From NCBI RefSeq assembly GCF_022352215.1, contig NZ_JAKRWF010000001.1:558001-622000 (forward strand): a stretch of 64,000 nt of DNA. The letters are read 5' to 3'. Source of the stretch: Flavihumibacter cheonanensis (GTDB lineage Bacteria; Bacteroidota; Bacteroidia; Chitinophagales; Chitinophagaceae). The position numbers were made by a program, and so were the translations under genes. Shown here piece by piece: positions 61,580-64,000 of the stretch (its first letter is position 1; each line of letters opens with the position of its first letter). Under the pieces are notes generated by a model. It was not told the origin of the DNA. It saw only the letters and a list, made by a program, of their open reading frames with translations, and did not search any database.

Positions 61580-62227
61580 ATGAATTGGAACTTCAACAAA
61601 ATTGTAAGTATTCCCATACAGGATGTTGTAGTAGAAGGTGAATTAATGATTCCGGAGCAGGCAGGAGGAGTGGTGATATTCTCGCATGGGAGTGGCAGCA
61701 GCAGAATGAGTCCGCGCAACCGGTTAATGGCCGGTTACCTGCACCAGCATAAAATCGGTACCCTTTTATTTGATTTGTTAACCTGGGAAGAGGATTTACT
61801 TTACCAGAACAGGTTTGATATTGCCTTATTGACCAATCGATTGATCGGGGCTACCCAATGGCTGGAAAGTCTACCCTTTATGCAGGAACTCAGTATCGGG
61901 TATTTTGGTGCCAGTACGGGTGCTGCATCTGCTCTTAATGCGGCGAGCAAGCTTCCCCAGATCAGGGCGGTTGTGTCTAGAGGTGGCCGACCGGATCTGG
62001 CAGGAGCTAAAGCGCTTTCCCTATTGAAAACTCCTGTGTTGCTGATTGTAGGTGGCCTCGATGAAGAAGTGCTGCAGTTGAATGAACAGGCTGCCGCAAG
62101 GATGGTTTGTGAAAAAAGAATTGAAATCGTGCCGGGTGCCACTCATCTGTTTGAAGAAAAAGGAGCAATGGAAAAAGTAGGTGAACTGGCCATCAGTTGG
62201 TTTGAAAAATACCTGTTCTCACATTAA
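61580..62227 (+). CDS. Dienelactone-hydrolase-like alpha/beta hydrolase
   Basis: A 215-residue alpha/beta hydrolase. VVIFSHGSGSSRMSPRN is the oxyanion region, the nucleophile elbow is FGASTGAASALN (Ser), an Asp is expected around VGGLDEEVL and the His in GATHLFEE. The family is close to the dienelactone hydrolases that are fused to phosphoribosyltransferases in Actinobacteria. The substrate is unknown. The phosphoribosyltransferase gene starts ten bases after the stop, suggesting the same transcript. Confidence 0.88.
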   Translation: MNWNFNKIVSIPIQDVVVEGELMIPEQAGGVVIFSHGSGSSRMSPRNRLMAGYLHQHKIGTLLFDLLTWEEDLLYQNRFDIALLTNRLIGATQWLESLPFMQELSIGYFGASTGAASALNAASKLPQIRAVVSRGGRPDLAGAKALSLLKTPVLLIVGGLDEEVLQLNEQAAARMVCEKRIEIVPGATHLFEEKGAMEKVGELAISWFEKYLFSH

Positions 62228-62237
62228 TACTAGTCAA

Positions 62238-62864
62238 ATGTTCCAGGATCGGATAGAAGCCGGTTTGGCGCTGGCTCAACAATTAAGCAAGTATAAAGAC
62301 GACAATGGCATTGTGCTGGCAATACCCCGGGGAGGGGTTCCTGTTGGATATGCCGTAGCGCGCGAACTGGGATTTCCCCTGGAATTAGTATTAACCAAAA
62401 AGATAGGGCATCCGAATAATAAGGAATATGCGATCGGGGCAGCCAGCCTGACTGATTATTTTATTGTTCCTCATGAGGAAGTGCCAGCAGAATATGTCGA
62501 AAAAGAGTTGATACGCGTCCGCGAACGTTTGACGGAAATGCATGATCGTTTTGAAGCAACAAAGGAGGCCGCAGACGTAGAAGGTAAAACCGTGATCATT
62601 GTGGATGATGGAATAGCAACTGGTAATACCTTGCTTGCTACTGTACAGCTGATAAAAAAAAGCCGTCCGAAAAAAGTAATAATCGCAGTTCCGGTTGCAC
62701 CCGAAGAGGCGGTAAGAAAATTAACTAAGCAGGTAGATGATATGGTTGTATTGCTGATTCCGGATATGTTTTATGGGGTAGGAGGGTTTTATGAGGATTT
62801 CAGCCAGGTGAGTGATGAAGAGGTAATTGGCTGGCTGAATAAATCACAGAAAAAATCAATTTAA
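62238..62864 (+). CDS. Phosphoribosyltransferase-family protein
   Basis: 208 residues of the PRTase type I fold: IVLAIPRGGVPVGYAVARELGFPLELVLTKKIGHP, KTVIIVDDGIATGNTLLATVQL (the PRPP loop with the acidic pair) and IIAVPVAPEEAVRKL. The substrate is not evident; no nearby purine or pyrimidine gene supports salvage. ATG 62238 is preferred over an upstream extension that overlaps the hydrolase gene. It is the third member of the Ere/DLH/PRT module. No CRISPR or toxin neighbours. Confidence 0.88.
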   Translation: MFQDRIEAGLALAQQLSKYKDDNGIVLAIPRGGVPVGYAVARELGFPLELVLTKKIGHPNNKEYAIGAASLTDYFIVPHEEVPAEYVEKELIRVRERLTEMHDRFEATKEAADVEGKTVIIVDDGIATGNTLLATVQLIKKSRPKKVIIAVPVAPEEAVRKLTKQVDDMVVLLIPDMFYGVGGFYEDFSQVSDEEVIGWLNKSQKKSI

Positions 62865-62931
62865 TGAATGATTTAGATCAGTCATTTGCGGAAATAGCAG
62901 TAGTACCTTTCTATACTAAAATTTAAATCGC

Positions 62932-63444
62932 ATGAAACAGGTAAAATCATTATTGATTTTCGGTTTTTTCATTGCCGGAATCAGTATACAATCCAGGGCA
63001 CAGGTTACAACGCTTCCTGAAGTGACTGTATTAGCCAGAAACTATAAGTATCTTAAATCAGTTGATAATAAAGGAGCAGCTGAACCCATTAAGCTATTGG
63101 AAAGGCAAGCGGCCGCATATGATGTAAAGAGTTCTGAATATTATGACGATGAATACGATACCTATTCTATCAGATTCCATCTTCCTAATGGATTTATACT
63201 TGCTGTTTATGATCAGGACGGAAAAATTATACGCACTGCAGAACGATTTAATGATGTTGCATTACCTTTTGCCATACAAAATGCAATTGGTCAAAGATAT
63301 CCTAAATGGGCTATATCAAAAGACGTCTACGTCGTAAAGTATGGAAATGAGGAAGGTGCCAAAAAAGAATATAAAATTGTTCTGGAAAATGGTAGTAAGC
63401 GATTACGAATCAAAACGAATGAAAAAGGTGAATTTATTGAATAG
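62932..63444 (+). CDS. Secreted PepSY-like protein
   Basis: 170 residues with a signal peptide (LLIFGFFIAGISIQSRAQ, cut after RAQ). The mature part has two similar PepSY-like alpha/beta motifs: NGFILAVYDQDGKIIRTAERFNDVALPFAIQNAI and GQRYPKWAISKDVYVVKYGNEEG. PepSY-like domains may inhibit proteases or act as chaperones, but this is inference. The gene ends with a hairpin terminator 29 nt after the stop. I do not recognise a specific family. Confidence 0.72.
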   Translation: MKQVKSLLIFGFFIAGISIQSRAQVTTLPEVTVLARNYKYLKSVDNKGAAEPIKLLERQAAAYDVKSSEYYDDEYDTYSIRFHLPNGFILAVYDQDGKIIRTAERFNDVALPFAIQNAIGQRYPKWAISKDVYVVKYGNEEGAKKEYKIVLENGSKRLRIKTNEKGEFIE

Positions 63445-63472
63445 TATTTTATGGCCTGAGCTTACAAACCAA

Positions 63473-63502
63473 AACCCGCAATACTAATTGCGGGTTTTTT
63501 TT
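63473..63502 (+). terminator. Bidirectional terminator between the PepSY-like gene and tRNA-Ser
   Basis: AACCCGCAAT and ATTGCGGGTT pair over ten bases with an ACTA loop and a T-run to 63502. On the minus strand the same hairpin follows the tRNA with a short T-run (TTTT), so it can serve both directions. Confidence 0.85.
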
Positions 63503-63506
63503 GATG

Positions 63507-63591
63507 CGGAGAGAGAGGGATTCGAACCCCCGGACCTGTTACAGTCAACGGTTTTCAAGACCGCCGCATTCGACCGCTCTGCCATCTCTCC
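63507..63591 (-). tRNA. tRNA-Ser (anticodon UGA)
   Basis: 85 nt on the minus strand. Acceptor arm 5' GGAGAGA pairs with TCTCTCC, discriminator G; the CCA tail is not encoded. The D-arm is GCAGAGCGGTCGAATGC, and the anticodon loop CTTGAAA carries UGA (63557-63555). A long variable arm (GTTGACTGTAACAGGTCC) and GGGGGTTCGAATCCC T-arm are typical for serine. It is the only RNA gene I see. Confidence 0.95.
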
Positions 63592-63685
63592 GGGCGCAAA
63601 ATTAGGGGTTGAGTTCAATTGCCAAAATTTTTTTTCAGATACAGGCTATTTTCTTCGAAATTCCTGAAAATCAATGGTTGTCTGG

Positions 63686-63705
63686 CCCGTCGGATACCCG
63701 ACGGG
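63686..63705. other. GC-rich perfect hairpin between tRNA-Ser and the transporter gene
   Basis: CCCGTCGG and CCGACGGG pair perfectly over 8 bases around an ATAC loop, in an otherwise AT-rich gap of 244 nt (63592-63835). No T-run follows on either side, so it is not a standard terminator. Apart from this hairpin I see nothing in the gap. Confidence 0.6.
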
Positions 63706-63835
63706 AATATATAATTGACTGTGTGCTAATAACTTGTTAATATATTCGAATAATTTGCGCAATTTGACGGCCCCATCAGCCTGGTAAGCCAGTAATTTTC
63801 CAGAATTAAATGGATTATCCATAAATCAACCTTGC

Positions 63836-64000
63836 ATGTCATCCAAAAACAAGTATCTCTTACCGTTTATCCTGGTTACTTCGTTATTTTTCCTTTGGGC
63901 CTTTTTACACAATATCAACCCGATCCTGATTCCCCATCTGAAAAAAGCCTGCCAGTTAAACGATACACAATCTGCACTGATTGATTTTGCGGTTTATATG
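63836..64000 (+). CDS. FucP-type sugar:H+ symporter (3' end outside window)
   Basis: The first 55 codons of a major-facilitator sugar transporter of the FucP (L-fucose/glucose/galactose) group: FILVTSLFFLWAFLHNINPILIPHLKKACQLNDTQSALIDF, which is the first membrane helix and the loop characteristic of the family. The rest lies outside. It may import a sugar linked to the glycan-degrading enzymes in the region, by inference. The promoter is not clear; the GC-rich hairpin and the tRNA gene lie upstream. Confidence 0.82.
   Translation, partial: MSSKNKYLLPFILVTSLFFLWAFLHNINPILIPHLKKACQLNDTQSALIDFAVYM

Noticed and set aside
63592-63835. Integrated element at the tRNA-Ser gene
   Set aside because: No integrase, no direct repeat of the tRNA 3' end, and neighbouring genes have ordinary composition.

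Overview
The window is a gene-dense chromosomal segment of a Bacteroidota bacterium, most likely family Chitinophagaceae (inference from gene content, not from a marker tree). Evidence: proteins of largely Bacteroidota families (DUF4270, DUF4294, DUF5686, GSCFA, a free-standing GT5 half-protein, a four-helix HDSYY membrane protein); promoters of the Bacteroidota type (TTG/TTTG, about 17-22 nt, TAnnTTTG); few Shine-Dalgarno sequences; and no phage, IS, integrase or CRISPR. About 60 protein genes are packed with many 1-4 nt overlaps. The only RNA gene is tRNA-Ser(UGA) near the right end. No gene-free stretch exceeds 300 nt.

Layout. 1-7.4 kb: end of a TonB-like gene, a membrane-protein gene split by a stop codon, divergent lysC and fbp, a CAP lipoprotein, YfiT-like and Nudix proteins, and a tonB-folC pair. 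7.4-11.3 kb: minus-strand operon of arginase-family enzyme, membrane protein, unusual radical SAM protein and EamA exporter. 11.3-15 kb: ccmE (CxxxY type), ccmF and DUF4294. 15-20 kb: a glycogen-binding/HhH fusion, a Gfo/Idh/MocA oxidoreductase and the operon panC-panD-flippase-rfaE2. 20-27 kb: GT5 half-protein, DUF4270, metK, rlmB, HMG-CoA lyase, GSCFA, miaE and a 30-residue membrane ORF. 27-37.7 kb: penicillin-acylase-like hydrolase, DUF5686, trhO, histidine kinase, mutS2 and a CBS protein. 37.7-43.3 kb: coupled GH63, P1 peptidase, class IV aminotransferase and WYL regulator. 43.4-57.4 kb: carbohydrate region with GH20, three Gfo/Idh/MocA proteins, SMP-30 lactonase, GH13 amylase lipoprotein, LytS/LytTR pair, acyltransferase and phosphoesterase. 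57.5-64 kb: DUF2975 plus HTH pair, DUF4256, NamZ-like protein, an erythromycin-esterase/dienelactone-hydrolase/phosphoribosyltransferase module, a secreted PepSY-like protein, tRNA-Ser and the start of a FucP-type sugar transporter.

How it fits together: fbp, the GT5 protein, the CBM48 fusion, GH13, GH63, GH20, the Gfo/Idh proteins, SMP-30 and the FucP-type carrier suggest a saprophytic glycan and sugar metaboliser; panC/panD, folC and metK are housekeeping. The most unusual non-coding feature is a family of tandem degenerate heptamer arrays (TGAAGTA-like) at 3' gene ends, several of which supply the last codons and the stop codon of the adjacent gene. Other points of interest are a palindrome overlapping the DUF2975-HTH promoter, a DnaA-box-like palindrome upstream of a Gfo/Idh gene, the three-gene Ere/DLH/PRT module, and the radical SAM protein with extra cysteines.
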